Below the pieces are notes generated by a model. The model made no database searches. It was not told the DNA's origin and saw nothing but the letters and a program-made list of their open reading frames with translations. From Actinomycetes bacterium (GTDB lineage: Bacteria; Actinomycetota; Acidimicrobiia; Acidimicrobiales; Palsa-688): a stretch of 63,154 bases of DNA. Of this stretch, positions 42,386 to 51,467 are shown piece after piece (the stretch's first letter is position 1; every line of letters begins with the position of its first letter). The position numbers were made by a program, and so were the translations under genes. The DNA lies in assembly GCA_021808665.1 (NCBI GenBank), contig JAKBBA010000024.1, positions 1 to 63,154 of the forward strand. Reading direction: 5' to 3'.

Positions 42386-42679
42386 ATGGACCATGGAGAA
42401 AGCAACTTCAACGTGGAGGATCTTTACGCACCGGTCGACTGCCAAGACGCCCTTCACCGGCTCTACCATTACCTCGACGGGGAGTTGACGCAGGACCGTC
42501 GCTCCGCGATCACCAAGCATCTTTCCGACTGCAGCCCGTGCCTTGCGGCGTTCGACTTCGAAGCCGAGCTGAAGTCTCTCGTGGCCCGCTCGTGTCAGGA
42601 GCGGGCTCCGATTGAGTTGAAGGACAAGATCGCTGCGGCGCTCAAAGAGGCATCCAAATCTTCCCCTGGGACCGTATAA
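42386..42679 (+). CDS. RsrA-like zinc anti-sigma factor
   Basis: 97 residues from ATG 42386 (a TTG at 42341 is an alternative). The ZAS domain is seen: Cys in APVDCQDALHRLYHYLDGEL, then HLSDCSPCL, giving the HxxxCxxC motif. In RsrA such cysteines bind zinc under reducing conditions and form disulfides on oxidation, releasing the sigma factor. It sits 55 bases downstream of the sigma gene, so they are co-transcribed. Naming follows motif and position. Confidence 0.85.
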   Translation: MDHGESNFNVEDLYAPVDCQDALHRLYHYLDGELTQDRRSAITKHLSDCSPCLAAFDFEAELKSLVARSCQERAPIELKDKIAAALKEASKSSPGTV

Positions 42680-42735
42680 GAGGCGGTATTTACGGAAGTG
42701 GACAAGGCCCACAGCGCCGGAAGTGAGGAGGAACA

Positions 42736-42924
42736 ATGAGCGAGCGTTCTCTCAGCGGGCACAGCTTGAGCGGAAGCGAGCGGCCGTCGCGTGCTTTCGC
42801 GAAGGATCGGATGTGCAGGGAGCCGGGCTGCAATACCGTGCTTTCGATATATAACAGCGGAAAGTTCTGCCACCGTCATGAGCCGATGGTGGTCCCGAGA
42901 ACCCGGGGCCGGAAAATAGCCTGA
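42736..42924 (+). CDS. Small zinc-finger-like protein
   Basis: 62 residues from ATG 42736 with GAGGAGGAA upstream. The core MCREPGCNTVLSIYNSGKFCHRHEP gives a Cys-x4-Cys-x(12)-Cys-x2-His pattern that should bind one zinc ion. The N-terminus is Ser-rich and the C-terminus basic (PRTRGRKIA). Similar short proteins are common in actinobacteria and unnamed. It follows the anti-sigma gene by 56 bases and may belong to the same transcript. Confidence 0.65.
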   Translation: MSERSLSGHSLSGSERPSRAFAKDRMCREPGCNTVLSIYNSGKFCHRHEPMVVPRTRGRKIA

Positions 42925-43001
42925 CCGTCGTACGCCTAGCTGGCAACGAAGCCATGCAACTGCGCCGGGACGGTACGATGCGGCATGGCTAGGAGCCCTG
43001 A

Positions 43002-44093
43002 GTGCCGGAGCTGATCGGGTGGGAGACGGCTAGGAGCGTCGGCAAGAAAGTCGCAGAGCGCCAAGCGCCTTTGTCGGAGTACGAGAGGCGAAGCCTCGAA
43101 GCGGACTTCGAGGAGATGACGCTGCGAGCGGAAAGTCTTGTCGCAGCGGAGACCGGGCTGGTCTCCCTGGCAGGCCCGGCGCGTGCAAGGGTCACCGACC
43201 GCTCGCAGTGGATCGACGTCAACGTAGCGTCGTTCAGGCGGCTGCTGAGGCCGCTGGCGTCGAAACTGGAGTCCAGGATGAATTCCAATCCGCGGTGGTC
43301 TCTTCGTTCGGCCGGGCTTACTAGGTACACGTCGGGGGTCGAGCTCGGCGTGGTCCTCGGTTGGATGTCGGGGCGTGTCCTCGGCCAGTACGACCAACTT
43401 CTAATAGAAGACGAGGACCCCGACGATCAGGACATCGTCTACTACGTGGGTTCCAACGTCGTGGCGGTCGAGCGTAGGTACGGCTTCGTCCCGTCGGAGT
43501 TTCGGTTGTGGCTCGCACTGCACGAGGTGACCCACCGAGCCCAGTTCACAGGCGTCCCGTGGCTGCGCGAGCATTTCCTCGCCATGGTGGACAAGACGCT
43601 GGACGGCATCGACTTGGAGCCTCGTGCACTGGTGGATGCTCTGCAGCGGGCAGTTAGCGCCACCCGTGCCGGGATCAACCCTCTGGAGGAGGGCGGCCTC
43701 GTCACCCTCTTCGCGAGCCCGGAGCAGCAACAGGCGATCCGCTCGGTGGGCGCTTTGATGAGCCTCCTCGAAGGTCACGGCGACGTGACGATGAACAGGG
43801 CCGCAGCCGGGCTGATACCAAGCGCTGGCGTGTTCGCCGACACTTTGCACGCCCGCCGGCAGCAGCGAGGTCCGGCGCGGATGCTCTCGATGCTCATAGG
43901 CATGGAAGCCAAGATGCGCCAATACAAGCAGGGGGAGGATTTCATCGGGGCGGTGGAGGACCACGGTGGGCCGGGCCTGCTAGCGAAAGTGTGGGAGGGG
44001 CCCGAGTGGCTGCCCGACTGGGAGGAGATCCGCGACCCGAACCTGTGGATGACGCGAGTCGGGGCGGCGAAGGGCGAGGCGACGACGCTTTGA
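43002..44093 (+). CDS. DUF2342 zinc-dependent metalloprotease-like protein
   Basis: 363 residues from GTG 43002. The block LWLALHEVTHRAQFTGVPWLREHF holds HExxH, the zinc-binding motif, in a variant HEVTH; the third ligand may lie in SLLEGHGDVTMNRA. This is the family sometimes labelled coenzyme F420 biosynthesis-associated, but no such role is shown. It is a soluble protein. The stop overlaps the tilS start by TTGA, and the DUF2342-tilS-hpt order is common in actinobacteria. Confidence 0.85.
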   Translation: MPELIGWETARSVGKKVAERQAPLSEYERRSLEADFEEMTLRAESLVAAETGLVSLAGPARARVTDRSQWIDVNVASFRRLLRPLASKLESRMNSNPRWSLRSAGLTRYTSGVELGVVLGWMSGRVLGQYDQLLIEDEDPDDQDIVYYVGSNVVAVERRYGFVPSEFRLWLALHEVTHRAQFTGVPWLREHFLAMVDKTLDGIDLEPRALVDALQRAVSATRAGINPLEEGGLVTLFASPEQQQAIRSVGALMSLLEGHGDVTMNRAAAGLIPSAGVFADTLHARRQQRGPARMLSMLIGMEAKMRQYKQGEDFIGAVEDHGGPGLLAKVWEGPEWLPDWEEIRDPNLWMTRVGAAKGEATTL

Positions 44094-45154
44094 GCGCGCC
44101 GGGCGGGGACGCTCTCGCAGCGGAGCTCCTTAGCAGGTGCAGGTTTCCTGCAACCTCTGAAGGCCCGGTGGCTCTAGCGGTGTCCGGCGGTCCCGACTCG
44201 ACCGCTCTTATGATCCTGGCGCGAAGCTACGGTTTGGAGGGTTTAGTCGTACACGTCGACCACGGACTGCGCGACGACTCGCAGAGCGAGGCGGAAGTGG
44301 TCGCAAAGTCGGCTCAGGCTTTGGGTTTCGCTTTCGAGTCACGGAAAGTCGAGGTCCCTGACGGCCCTGATCTAGAAGCCCGAGCTCGCAGGGCGCGCTA
44401 CGAGGCCCTACCGTCGAAGGTCCTGACCGGCCACACGATGGACGATCAAGCGGAGACGGTCCTACTCAACGTCCTTCGCGGATCCGCCACCGACGGCCTG
44501 CGGGGGATGCGCCAGGTGCTGTACCGCGATGCGGGCGGGCGGGTGACAAGGCCACTTTTGGGGTTGCGTAGACACGAAACCGACACGCTGTGCCGGCTTT
44601 GGGGTCTAGAAGTGGTGCGGGATCCGTCGAACCGGGACCCGAGGTTTCGTCGCAACCGCCTCCGCCACGAGGGTCTTCCGCTGCTTTCGGACATAGCAGG
44701 CAGGGACGTCGTGCCGGTGCTTGCCCGCCAGGCGGAGATCATCGACTCGGAGGTGGAGATCCTCGACGCTTGGGCGGAGGCACTCGACGCAGCGTCTGTA
44801 GGCGACCTGCTAGGCGCTCCGCTCCCCGTGGCGCGACGTGCCCTGCGGATGTGGTTGCGTCGCGCGCCTCGCGGCGGGCAGGATCAGGGGGAACAGCATC
44901 CGCCGAGCTCGGCCGAACTTGAAAGAGTGATGGAAGTGGTTTGTGGTCACCGGCGGGCTTGTCAGATATCGGGAGGGCTGAACGTCAGGCGCCGCCAGGG
45001 GCGACTGTTCCTGAGCGCTCCTGGCGCTGCGGGGGCGGCCAGTGGGATGGGGGCCGCTGGAGGAGCGGCCACAGCCGTTGCGGTGACCACAGAGTCGGGC
45101 GCTGACCGCCCGCAGCCTGGGGGCCAGGACTTCGAGAGCAGGGCGCAGCCTTGA
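44090..45154 (+). CDS. tilS: tRNA(Ile)-lysidine synthetase
   Basis: About 354 residues from TTG 44090, overlapping the previous stop (TTGA). The PP-loop motif [15 protein letters not shown] binds ATP; further blocks are [27 protein letters not shown] segment [20 protein letters not shown], and [12 protein letters not shown]. It converts cytidine 34 of tRNA-Ile(CAU) to lysidine. The C-terminal 35 residues are a low-complexity Gly/Ala-rich tail ([18 protein letters not shown]), which is unusual. Followed by hpt with a TTGA overlap. Confidence 0.9.
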   Translation: MSAPGGDALAAELLSRCRFPATSEGPVALAVSGGPDSTALMILARSYGLEGLVVHVDHGLRDDSQSEAEVVAKSAQALGFAFESRKVEVPDGPDLEARARRARYEALPSKVLTGHTMDDQAETVLLNVLRGSATDGLRGMRQVLYRDAGGRVTRPLLGLRRHETDTLCRLWGLEVVRDPSNRDPRFRRNRLRHEGLPLLSDIAGRDVVPVLARQAEIIDSEVEILDAWAEALDAASVGDLLGAPLPVARRALRMWLRRAPRGGQDQGEQHPPSSAELERVMEVVCGHRRACQISGGLNVRRRQGRLFLSAPGAAGAASGMGAAGGAATAVAVTTESGADRPQPGGQDFESRAQP

Positions 45155-45735
45155 ACGACACCGCCAGACACGAGCACGGCGAATCCACGCCGGCATATAA
45201 CCGCCAGTCCGACCCTTGCCTGGGGCCCGTCATAGCCACAGCGGAGGACCTCGAGCGTCGGGTAGCGGAGCTAGGGGCTGAGATAACCAAGGACTACGCC
45301 GGGCGCGTCCCGCTGCTGGTGGGTGTCCTAAAGGGCGCATGTTTCTTCCTGGCTGACCTCGCGCGGGCTATCGAACTGCCCGTCGAGGTCGACTTCATGG
45401 CCGTCTCGTCCTACGGGAACTCGACCCAGACGAGCGGGGTCGTGCGGATCGTCAAGGACCTCGACGCAGATCTGAGCGGCAGGCACGTCCTGATCGTCGA
45501 GGACATCGTGGACTCCGGGCTCACGCTGTCGTACCTGAGACGAAACCTTGCGGCTCGACATCCTGCGAGCCTCGAAGTCGTCGCGCTCTTCGTCAAACGA
45601 GGCCTGCAGTCCGTGGACTTGGACCTCGCCTACCAAGGCTTCGAGATCCCGCCGGACTTCGTCGTCGGGTACGGCCTCGACGTGTCGGAGCGCTACCGAA
45701 ACCTGCCCTATCTTGCTACCTATGTCGAACGCTGA
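45151..45735 (+). CDS. hpt: Hypoxanthine phosphoribosyltransferase
   Basis: 194 residues from TTG 45151. Features: [20 protein letters not shown], the flexible loop [12 protein letters not shown], and the PRPP-binding motif [17 protein letters not shown]. It salvages hypoxanthine and guanine to IMP and GMP. In many actinobacteria ftsH follows tilS-hpt; here folE follows directly, overlapping by 14 bases. The first 20 residues are longer than usual and may not be needed. Confidence 0.92.
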   Translation: MNDTARHEHGESTPAYNRQSDPCLGPVIATAEDLERRVAELGAEITKDYAGRVPLLVGVLKGACFFLADLARAIELPVEVDFMAVSSYGNSTQTSGVVRIVKDLDADLSGRHVLIVEDIVDSGLTLSYLRRNLAARHPASLEVVALFVKRGLQSVDLDLAYQGFEIPPDFVVGYGLDVSERYRNLPYLATYVER

Positions 45736-46327
45736 CCCCCAAACTGGCGCGCCGGGCGGCGTCGACCTCGCTCGCATCGAAGCTGCAGTCCGGGAGATCC
45801 TCGAGGCGATAGGTGAAGATCCTTCCAGGGACGGTCTCGTCGGGACGCCCGGACGGGTGGCCAGGATGTACGCGGAGGTGTTCTCCGGCCTGCGCGAGGA
45901 CCCCGGGGAGCATCTCGAGGTCGTGTTCGACCTCGGCCACGACGAGATGGTCATGGTACGCGACATTCCTATCTTCAGCATGTGCGAGCATCACCTGGTC
46001 CCATGGTTCGGTCGTGCTCATGTTGCGTACATCCCCAACGAGGACGGCCGAATCACCGGACTGTCCAAACTCGCCCGTCTCGTCGACGGCTTCAGCCGCA
46101 GACCTCAGGTGCAGGAGCGTCTAACCACTCAAGTCGCCGACCGCATCGAATCGGCTCTGAGCCCTCGCGGGGTTCTGGTTGTCGTAGAAGCCGAGCACCT
46201 GTGCATGTCCATGCGAGGCGTCCGCAAGCCGGGTGCTACCACGGTCACCTCGGCGGTGAGAGGCCTGATGCGCGACGGCGTTGCTGCCCGCAGCGAGGCG
46301 ATGGGCTTCTTGAGAAGCGCGCGCTGA
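45722..46327 (+). CDS. folE: GTP cyclohydrolase I
   Basis: 201 residues from ATG 45722. The zinc ligands Cys88 and His91 ([10 protein letters not shown]) and Cys161 (EHLCMSMRG) are all present, with [17 protein letters not shown] and [25 protein letters not shown]. It converts GTP to dihydroneopterin triphosphate, the first step of folate synthesis. The next gene is folP. Confidence 0.95.
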   Translation: MSNADPQTGAPGGVDLARIEAAVREILEAIGEDPSRDGLVGTPGRVARMYAEVFSGLREDPGEHLEVVFDLGHDEMVMVRDIPIFSMCEHHLVPWFGRAHVAYIPNEDGRITGLSKLARLVDGFSRRPQVQERLTTQVADRIESALSPRGVLVVVEAEHLCMSMRGVRKPGATTVTSAVRGLMRDGVAARSEAMGFLRSAR

Positions 46328-46415
46328 GCACCTCCGCAGGCGCTCAGCGTCTCGCCGGGAGCTCAGGGTCGAAGCGGCTGGCCGCCCTGGGCTGAGCGCC
46401 CGGTATTGTTGCGGG

Positions 46416-47198
46416 GTGGCCAAGGTGATGGGTGTCTTGAACGTTACACCTGACTCCTTTTCCGACGGCGGGTTATGGCTTGACCCTGGCGCCGCTGTGC
46501 GTCACGGCCTCCAGATGGTCGCCGAGGGCGCCGACGTCATCGACGTGGGTGGCGAATCGACCCGACCCGGAGCCCGGGCTGTCGACGTCGCCGAGGAGAT
46601 GCGCCGGGTCCTGCCCGTGGTGGAAGCCCTCTCGGGTGAGGTGACGGTGTCGATCGACACCCGCAAGGAGCAGGTGGCGCGCGCTGCCGTTGCCGCCGGG
46701 GCGAAGATCGTCAACGACGTTTCCGCCTCCCTCTGGCAGGTAGCCGCCGACAAAGGCTGCGGGTGGGTGGCGATGCACATGCCCGCTGACCCTACGGTGA
46801 TGGCCTCGAAGGTGACCTATGACGACCTTCTTGGGGAGGTTACCTCCTACCTGGTCGAACGCGCAGAGACGGCTCGGCGCGCGGGGGTGGGGGAAATCTG
46901 GATTGACCCTGGGATCGGTTTCGCCAAGACCGCAGCGCACAACTTTTCGCTTCTCAGGCACCTTGACGTGATTGTCTCGACCGGATGGCCGGTGCTGGTC
47001 GGAACGAGCCGGAAGTCCTTCCTCGCCCGACCGTCAGGGTCGCCGGCTGGGCGAGAAGGAGAGAGTTCAGCCGCGGAGCGCCTGGAGGCGACGGTGGCAA
47101 CGTCGACTTGGGCGATCCTGAAGGGAGCCGCCATGGTGCGGGTTCACGACGTCGCTCCAGCGGTGATGGCTGCGAGCCTGGCGGGGTCGCGAAGTTGA
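46416..47198 (+). CDS. folP: Dihydropteroate synthase
   Basis: 260 residues from GTG 46416. The family motifs are MGVLNVTPDSFSDGG, VIDVGGESTRPGA, IDTRKEQVARAAVAAGAKIVNDVSA, WIDPGIGFAKTAAHNFSLLRHL, and the phosphate/pterin site VGTSRKSFLA. It joins p-aminobenzoate with dihydropterin pyrophosphate. The C-terminal part after SRKSF has a short charged insert (GSPAGREGESSA). The stop overlaps the next gene's TTG. Confidence 0.94.
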   Translation: MAKVMGVLNVTPDSFSDGGLWLDPGAAVRHGLQMVAEGADVIDVGGESTRPGARAVDVAEEMRRVLPVVEALSGEVTVSIDTRKEQVARAAVAAGAKIVNDVSASLWQVAADKGCGWVAMHMPADPTVMASKVTYDDLLGEVTSYLVERAETARRAGVGEIWIDPGIGFAKTAAHNFSLLRHLDVIVSTGWPVLVGTSRKSFLARPSGSPAGREGESSAAERLEATVATSTWAILKGAAMVRVHDVAPAVMAASLAGSRS

Positions 47199-47722
47199 GC
47201 AAGAGCAAATGGGCGGCAGGAATACCGCCGAGGTACTTCTCGTGGGTGATCAAAGGCAAGCTAGCTGTGAGCGAGCGGCCCGGAGGGTATGCAAGGAACC
47301 ACCGAAAGGTGCGCCGCCAGGAGGAGATCCTCTGGTTGAGAGGCGCCGAGTTCTCCCGGATAGTGTCGCTGTTGCCGTCACCTCATAATCTCCACGCCTA
47401 CGACGAGCTGGGTATGAACTGGACTCACGTGCCTATGGCGGCGCGCGGCGAGGTTGCTCCGGTCGTGGCGGAGCTGTACCCGCTCCTAAGAGGTTGGCTA
47501 GATGCAGGCGAGCGGGTGCTCTTGCACCAAGATGAGCTCGACGACCGTCTCGTCGGTCTCGTAGCCGGATATCTGAGGTGGTCTGGGATACTTCCAAGCG
47601 GACCGGGTGCGATAACCGTCGTCGAGCGTATCGTCGGACGCCAGATGGGGCCCCCTGGGCGTGAGCTTGTCGCTCTCGCCCCGCGGATCCCGGGATACTC
47701 GGGCGAGGCCCCGTCGCCTTGA
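47195..47722 (+). CDS. Dual-specificity phosphatase-like protein lacking the catalytic Cys
   Basis: 175 residues from TTG 47195 (TTGA overlap with folP) and ending in TTGA overlap with folB. The layout is that of small dual-specificity phosphatases: KGKLAVSERPGG, WLRGAEFSRIVSLLPSPHNLHAYDELGMNWTHVPM. At the active-site position HCX5R the sequence is HQDELDDR (His111, Gln112, Arg118), so the nucleophilic Cys is Gln. It can hardly be a phosphatase but could bind a phosphorylated ligand. Its place within the folate run suggests a role with a pterin phosphate, or a DHNTP dephosphorylation step by another mechanism. Family membership is inferred. Confidence 0.65.
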   Translation: MSKSKWAAGIPPRYFSWVIKGKLAVSERPGGYARNHRKVRRQEEILWLRGAEFSRIVSLLPSPHNLHAYDELGMNWTHVPMAARGEVAPVVAELYPLLRGWLDAGERVLLHQDELDDRLVGLVAGYLRWSGILPSGPGAITVVERIVGRQMGPPGRELVALAPRIPGYSGEAPSP

Positions 47723-48120
47723 CGCCCGCCCGTAGCGACGTGATCGAACTGCGAGGTTTGCTCGTAGCCGGACGCCACGGTCTGCTAGACGAGGAACGCC
47801 AAAGGGCGCAACCCTTCGAGGTGGACCTAGACCTGAGAGTTGACCTGTCCGAAGCGGCCAGCAGCGACGACATCGACGCGACGATCGACTATGGATCGGT
47901 CGTCGACGCTGTGGCAGCCGTCGTAGCGCAAACCCACAGCGAACTGATGGAGAACCTTGCCTCGCGGATCTTGGACGCGGTGTTCGACGCCGTGTCAGAT
48001 ACGAAAGGCTCTGCCTTGCTGGAGGAGGTGACGGTCTGGGTGAGAAAGACCCGGCCACCGGTGCCCTACCACATGGCGTCCGCAGGAGTCCGCCTCACCA
48101 GGCGGTCCGCTGGACGCTGA
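47719..48120 (+). CDS. folB: Dihydroneopterin aldolase
   Basis: 133 residues from TTG 47719. Pattern: VIELRGLLVAGRHGLLDEERQRAQPFEVDLDLRVDL, TIDYGSVVDAV, and the catalytic glutamate region ENLASRILDAVF. The Lys usually near the C-terminal strand is in VWVRKTRPPV. It splits dihydroneopterin to hydroxymethyl-dihydropterin and glycolaldehyde. Its stop overlaps the folK ATG by one base (TGATG). Confidence 0.9.
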   Translation: MTPARSDVIELRGLLVAGRHGLLDEERQRAQPFEVDLDLRVDLSEAASSDDIDATIDYGSVVDAVAAVVAQTHSELMENLASRILDAVFDAVSDTKGSALLEEVTVWVRKTRPPVPYHMASAGVRLTRRSAGR

Positions 48121-48698
48121 TGGACCGCCGCCGTCGCCAGCCGTCGCCGAGCCCTTCTAGGCCTGCGTCTCCCGACGGGGCTCCGCCGCCCCCGACGACG
48201 GTGAGAGACCGCCTCGACCGCTCCAAACCTCGCCAGCCTGTAAGGGCCTTTCTGTCTTTGGGGTCCAACCTGGGGGACCGGCGCGCCTACCTGCGCGCAG
48301 CGCTCGACCGGCTGCCTGACGTCGTTGGCGTGTCGAACCTCTACGAGACCGACCCGGTCGGCGGGCCGCCCGGGCAGGGCGCATACCTGAACTGTGTCGT
48401 CGAGCTCCGGACCGCTCTCACCCCGAGAGAACTTCTGGCGGTCGCCCAAGCCGCCGAGGCCGCCGCGTCGAGGGTGCGTGTGGAACGCTGGGGTCCGAGA
48501 ACCCTGGACGTCGACGTCCTGCTGGTCGGCGACGAGAAGGTCGACGAAGCGGACCTGACCGTCCCGCACCCGAGGATGTGGGAGCGGGGTTTCGTACTGG
48601 TGCCCCTAGCGGACCTAGCCCCCGAGCTGGTCGTCGGGCACCTAGACAGCGACATAGGAAGAGGCGTCAGACGGGTAGGCCGCCTGGCGCCTTCGTAG
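48120..48698 (+). CDS. folK: HPPK, 2-amino-4-hydroxy-6-hydroxymethyldihydropteridine pyrophosphokinase
   Basis: 192 residues from ATG 48120. After a 40-residue basic, disordered N-terminus comes AFLSLGSNLGDRRAYLRAAL, YETDPVGGPPGQGAYLNCVVEL, and the catalytic block RWGPRTLDVDVLLVGDE with the two Mg-binding aspartates, then VPHPRMWERGFVLVPLADLAP. It pyrophosphorylates hydroxymethyl-dihydropterin for FolP. The extended N-terminus is longer than in E. coli FolK; a later start cannot be excluded. Confidence 0.93.
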   Translation: MDRRRRQPSPSPSRPASPDGAPPPPTTVRDRLDRSKPRQPVRAFLSLGSNLGDRRAYLRAALDRLPDVVGVSNLYETDPVGGPPGQGAYLNCVVELRTALTPRELLAVAQAAEAAASRVRVERWGPRTLDVDVLLVGDEKVDEADLTVPHPRMWERGFVLVPLADLAPELVVGHLDSDIGRGVRRVGRLAPS

Positions 48699-48789
48699 CC
48701 AGCGGCGTAAAGCCCGCAACGACGCTATGGTGTGGGGCTTGACGACCGGCACCTGCGGGGCCGGAACGTGAGAAAGGCTCTAAGGCGAC

Positions 48790-49665
48790 GTGGCAATAGA
48801 AGTTATAGACGACCTGGCAACGTGGCGTAGGGCTCTGGACGCGTCGCGCTCGGCCGGCCTGAGCGTAGGGCTCGTGCCCACTATGGGGGCCTTGCACGGC
48901 GGTCACATGTCCCTGATAAGAAGGGCCGCGGCGGAATGCGACGTGGCGGCGCTCACCGACTACGTCAACCCTTTGCAGTTCGGACCTTCCGAGGATCTCG
49001 GCGCTTACCCCAAGGACCTGAGCCGCGACTGCGAGCTCGCAGCAGAGGCCGGGGCGCAGCTGATGTTCGCTCCGTCCCCGGAGCAGGTCTGGCCGGACGG
49101 TGAACCCTCGACGTCGGTGCGTGTCTCCGGCCTTACCGACCGCCTCGAAGGACAAGTGCGACCTGGCCACTTCGACGGCGTCACGACCATCGTTTGCAAG
49201 CTGTTGTCGGTCAGCGGCCCGTGCCGCGCCTATTTCGGTGAGAAGGACTACCAGCAGCTAGCGGTGGTCAGCCGGATGGTGGGCGATCTGAGCCTGCCGG
49301 TGCAGGTGGTTGGCTGTCCGACGGTCAGGGAGGTTGATGGTCTGGCGTTGTCGAGCCGTAACGCTTACCTGTCGCCCGAGGAGCGGGCCGTCGCCAGCCG
49401 CCTGTACCACTCGCTTCTCGCCGGAAAGCGGCTCGTAGAGGAGGACGCCGTGACCGATCCCGCTTGGGTTGAGGCGGCGATCGCCGAGCACCTCGGCGCC
49501 GAGAGACGCTTTGAGGTCGACTACGCGGCGGTGGTGGATCCAGCAGATTTCAAGCGTCCCGAGCGGATCGGCTCCGGGGAGGTCCGGCTGCTTGCGGCCG
49601 CCCGTCTCGGCAAGGCCAGGCTTATAGACAACATGGCAGCTACTCCGGCGGCGGCGCAGCAGTGA
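48790..49665 (+). CDS. panC: Pantothenate synthetase
   Basis: 291 residues from GTG 48790. Motifs: VGLVPTMGALHGGHMSLIRRA (HxGH-type site), YVNPLQFGPSEDLGAYPKDL, FDGVTTIVCKLL, and FGEKDYQQLAVVSRMV, then SSRNAYLSPEER. It condenses pantoate with beta-alanine. It lies 91 bases after folK. No panB or panD is in the window. Confidence 0.94.
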   Translation: MAIEVIDDLATWRRALDASRSAGLSVGLVPTMGALHGGHMSLIRRAAAECDVAALTDYVNPLQFGPSEDLGAYPKDLSRDCELAAEAGAQLMFAPSPEQVWPDGEPSTSVRVSGLTDRLEGQVRPGHFDGVTTIVCKLLSVSGPCRAYFGEKDYQQLAVVSRMVGDLSLPVQVVGCPTVREVDGLALSSRNAYLSPEERAVASRLYHSLLAGKRLVEEDAVTDPAWVEAAIAEHLGAERRFEVDYAAVVDPADFKRPERIGSGEVRLLAAARLGKARLIDNMAATPAAAQQ

Positions 49666-49712
49666 GCGTTCTGTCGGCAGTGAGCGTTCTGTCGAGAGCA
49701 GGGGAACTGTAG

Positions 49713-51467
49713 ATGCCGGTGCCACAGACGCCGGCTTCAGGGCTCCCTGCAGGTCGTGAAAGAGTAGACCTGCTGATCCTCGGCGGGGGCGTAGCCGGCC
49801 TTTCGGCCGCCGTGAGCGCGGCGGCCCGCGAACCTGGAATCGGCGTCGTCGTCGTGTCGAAAGCGGCCCTCGATCAGAGTGCTACCTGGTGGGCGCAGGG
49901 GGGGGTGGCGGCGGTCCTCGACGAAAGCGAGGTCGAGCGCCCTGGCTTCGTGGACTCCGTCGAGTGCCATTTCGACGACACCATTCGAGCCGGTGCCGGA
50001 CTCTGCGACGCGGGATCTGTCAACGTCCTGGTCCGAGAAGGGCCCGGGAGAGTGCGGGACCTGGCCCGGATGGGCGCGCGTTTCGACGCGGGAGGTGACG
50101 GAAGATGGGAGCTCGCGAGGGAAGGCGGGCACTCCGTCGCAAGGGTCGTACATTCGGGCGGTGCGGCGACCGGAGCTGAAGTGGAGCGCACCCTCGCTGC
50201 CACAGCGGGGAGCCTCGGGGTTCATCTCGTCGAGGGTTGGACGGCCGTCGACCTGATGGTCGTGGACGGTCGCTGCGCAGGCGTCGTGTTTCTCACGCCG
50301 AGCGCGCGACTCGTGGAGATAAGGGCCTCCCACACATTGCTGGCAACTGGCGGTGCCGGGCAGATCTACCCGGTTACGACCAACCCGGTCTCGTCGACCG
50401 GGGATGGGATCGCGATGGCCTTGCGGGCCGGCGCCCTGGTCGCCGACGTGGAGTTCGTTCAGTTCCACCCGACGGCCCTGCACGTGCCGAGCCCGCTCGG
50501 ACCGCGGGTGTTGCTAAGCGAGGCGCTGCGGGGCGAAGGCGCCGTTCTGCGCGACCTGGACGGGGAGCGCTTCGTCGACGAGCTGGCACCTCGGGACATC
50601 GTCGCGGCGGCCGTGGCGGAAAAAATCCGTGCGGCGTCGGCGGGGCATGTCTGGCTGGACGTGTCAGGTGTGGAGGACTTCGCAGGCAGGTTCGCGACTT
50701 TGGCCGCCCGGGTGGGCGAAGCAGGGATAGACCCGCAAAAGCAGTGGCTGCCCGTGTCCCCGGCAGCTCATTACATGTGCGGCGGGGTCATGACCGACCT
50801 CGACGGGGCTACCACCATTCCAGGCCTGTGGGCGGCGGGCGAGACGGCTTGCAGCGGGGTGCACGGCGCAAACCGCCTAGCGTCCAACTCGCTTCTCGAA
50901 GGCATGGTTTTCGCTGTCCGAGCGGTCGAGTCGATCCTGGCGGGCAAAGATACCCCCGAGCCCACCGGAGTTCTCGGTCCCGTCATCGACTCGAAACCCG
51001 CCGAAGGTGTGTTTCGCGCTATCGAAGCGACAAGGTTGCCCCGACCCGACCGTGGGCGGCTGCTGTCCGAAGGCTCCACCGTGGCGATGGACGGGCTTCC
51101 CCACGATCACGCGACGGGGGACTTTGAGGCCGACCGTAGTGCCAGATGCGCCCCGCCGGGAGCGCTGGGCGACGTACGTCGCCGTCTGAGCGCAGCGATG
51201 TTCGCCGGCGCGGGCGTGTTGCGCAGCGCGTCTTCCCTGGCGGACGCCAAAGCAGCGGTGCAGGCGCTGCGCTCGGAAGTCCCCGGCGGCTCGGAGCCGT
51301 CTGGGCTGTCGGGGCTGGAAGCTGGCGCCGTCGAAGTTCTAAACCTCGCGGAGGTAGCGGCAGCCGTGATAGCGGGAGCGACAGCTAGAACTGAGAGCAG
51401 AGGGGGACACCGCCGCAGCGACTATCCCGTCGCCGACGACAACATGTTGTGTAGGTTCGTGCAGTGA
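49713..51467 (+). CDS. nadB: L-aspartate oxidase
   Basis: 584 residues from ATG 49713. The N-terminal FAD motif LLILGGGVAGLSAAVSAAAR, the ATWWAQGGVAAVLD loop, LLATGGAGQIYPVTTNP, FVQFHPTAL and HYMCGGVMTDLDGATTIPGLWAAGETACSGVHGANRLASNSLLEG identify the succinate dehydrogenase/fumarate reductase flavoprotein family member NadB. It makes iminoaspartate for quinolinate synthesis. nadA is not in the window. The stop overlaps nadC by GTGA. Confidence 0.94.
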   Translation: MPVPQTPASGLPAGRERVDLLILGGGVAGLSAAVSAAAREPGIGVVVVSKAALDQSATWWAQGGVAAVLDESEVERPGFVDSVECHFDDTIRAGAGLCDAGSVNVLVREGPGRVRDLARMGARFDAGGDGRWELAREGGHSVARVVHSGGAATGAEVERTLAATAGSLGVHLVEGWTAVDLMVVDGRCAGVVFLTPSARLVEIRASHTLLATGGAGQIYPVTTNPVSSTGDGIAMALRAGALVADVEFVQFHPTALHVPSPLGPRVLLSEALRGEGAVLRDLDGERFVDELAPRDIVAAAVAEKIRAASAGHVWLDVSGVEDFAGRFATLAARVGEAGIDPQKQWLPVSPAAHYMCGGVMTDLDGATTIPGLWAAGETACSGVHGANRLASNSLLEGMVFAVRAVESILAGKDTPEPTGVLGPVIDSKPAEGVFRAIEATRLPRPDRGRLLSEGSTVAMDGLPHDHATGDFEADRSARCAPPGALGDVRRRLSAAMFAGAGVLRSASSLADAKAAVQALRSEVPGGSEPSGLSGLEAGAVEVLNLAEVAAAVIAGATARTESRGGHRRSDYPVADDNMLCRFVQ

